Origin: a virus
Length of the DNA stretch: 37,362 nucleotides
IMG/VR virus record: IMGVR_UViG_3300045131_000420
Location: 1-37,362 of that record
Strand: one strand, 5' to 3'
Shown here in pieces: positions 37,030 through 37,362 of this stretch. Every line of letters begins with the position of its first letter. Within the stretch, counting starts at the first letter, position 1. The position numbers were made by a program, and so were the translations under genes. The notes below the pieces were generated by a model. That model was not told the origin of the DNA and searched no databases. It saw only the letters and a list, made by a program, of their open reading frames with translations.

Positions 37030-37362
37030 TCATACCTTAGCCAATCCATACTGTAACGCAACTGAATTATGAAATCTTATACCACTTGCAACAGTTTCAA
37101 TGCCTGACATGTATGATACTTCGGACATGTAACCGTTGAGGTGTCTATTAGCTGATACCATGTTGCCTATTATTAAATCAGCTGCATTATCAACACTTGC
37201 TGTACCTACTGGCGTTGAACTTTCAGTTAATGTTTGAGATACACCATTAAGTATAATTACTGGATTATTAGCTACATTGGTATTATCAAAAGTTACTTGA
37301 TATGTATATAAATTACCTACAACCAAACTATTTGTAGGTGTATTCCATGAGCCTATTGTTGT
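37030..37362 (-). CDS. LamG protein, 3' part (continues at position 128 of the window)
   Basis: C-terminal strands of the LamG-fold protein that begins near 865, read through the circular join: YTYQVTFDNTNVANN, LNGVSQTLTESST, LIIGNMVSANRHLNGYMSEVSY. The stop is at 37030. The first 127 bases of this part are the duplicate of 1-127. Confidence 0.85.
   Translation of the reverse strand, partial: TTIGSWNTPTNSLVVGNLYTYQVTFDNTNVANNPVIILNGVSQTLTESSTPVGTASVDNAADLIIGNMVSANRHLNGYMSEVSYMSGIETVASGIRFHNSVALQYGLAKV
37236..37362. repeat. Terminal direct repeat, right copy
   Basis: Exact copy of 1-127; see the left copy. One of the two should be removed to get the true circle. Confidence 0.93.

Noticed and set aside
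1-37362. tRNA or rRNA genes and CRISPR arrays
   Set aside because: I saw no cloverleaf-like segment with a TTC-type T loop, no rRNA-like stretch, and no regularly spaced repeat with unique spacers.

Overview
This window reads as the complete genome of a tailed, siphovirus-like bacteriophage of a Gram-positive (Firmicutes, probably clostridial) host. The first 127 bases are repeated exactly as the last 127 bases, so the contig is a closed circle of about 37,235 bp with an assembly overlap, and one gene (a LamG-fold protein) runs across the artificial join. Every gene I can support lies on the minus strand, so transcription runs from high to low coordinates. The host inference rests on family-level resemblance: a phi-LC3-type holin, a minor capsid protein 2 / MuF protein, an SPP1-type portal, a Phg_2220_C replication protein, AGGAGG-type ribosome binding sites, and TTGACA / extended -10 promoters. 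I see no integrase, excisionase or CI-type repressor, so a lytic lifestyle is likely.

Early region (about 26.35 kb down to 12.9 kb). Two near-identical terminator-promoter-leader cassettes (about 26.3 and 24.95 kb) drive short operons of small unknown proteins. Each operon carries one copy of a pseudoknot-like RNA element (24503-24550 and 25877-25925). Next come two promoter-proximal ribbon-helix-helix genes, then a recombination and replication block: Gp157-like, Rad52-like annealing protein, HNH-like protein, NinB-like protein, DNA methyltransferase, SSB, an initiator with internal iterons, and a helicase-loader-like protein. A PAPS-reductase-like protein, a VRR-NUC nuclease, several small SH3-like or cysteine-rich proteins, an HNH/AP2 endonuclease and a probable late regulator follow.

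Late region (12.9 kb down to 0, across the join, and on to 26.4 kb). A strong promoter at 12868-12897 is followed after about 40 nt by a terminator, an arrangement like the lambda pR' late promoter. Then come a ParB-like protein, the small and large terminase subunits, portal, MuF/minor capsid protein with a C-terminal zincin motif, scaffold and major capsid protein. A set of presumed capsid-fibre/decoration genes, including two LamG-fold proteins, lies between the capsid gene and the connector genes. The tail genes follow, with a -1 frameshift chaperone pair, tape measure, hub and fibre-like protein. The region ends with a transglutaminase-like protein, membrane/holin proteins, an amidase endolysin and a terminator. 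Two GIY-YIG endonuclease genes interrupt the head module, and one has its own consensus promoter and terminator.

All assignments come from reading the sequence and from remembered family features. No database search was run.
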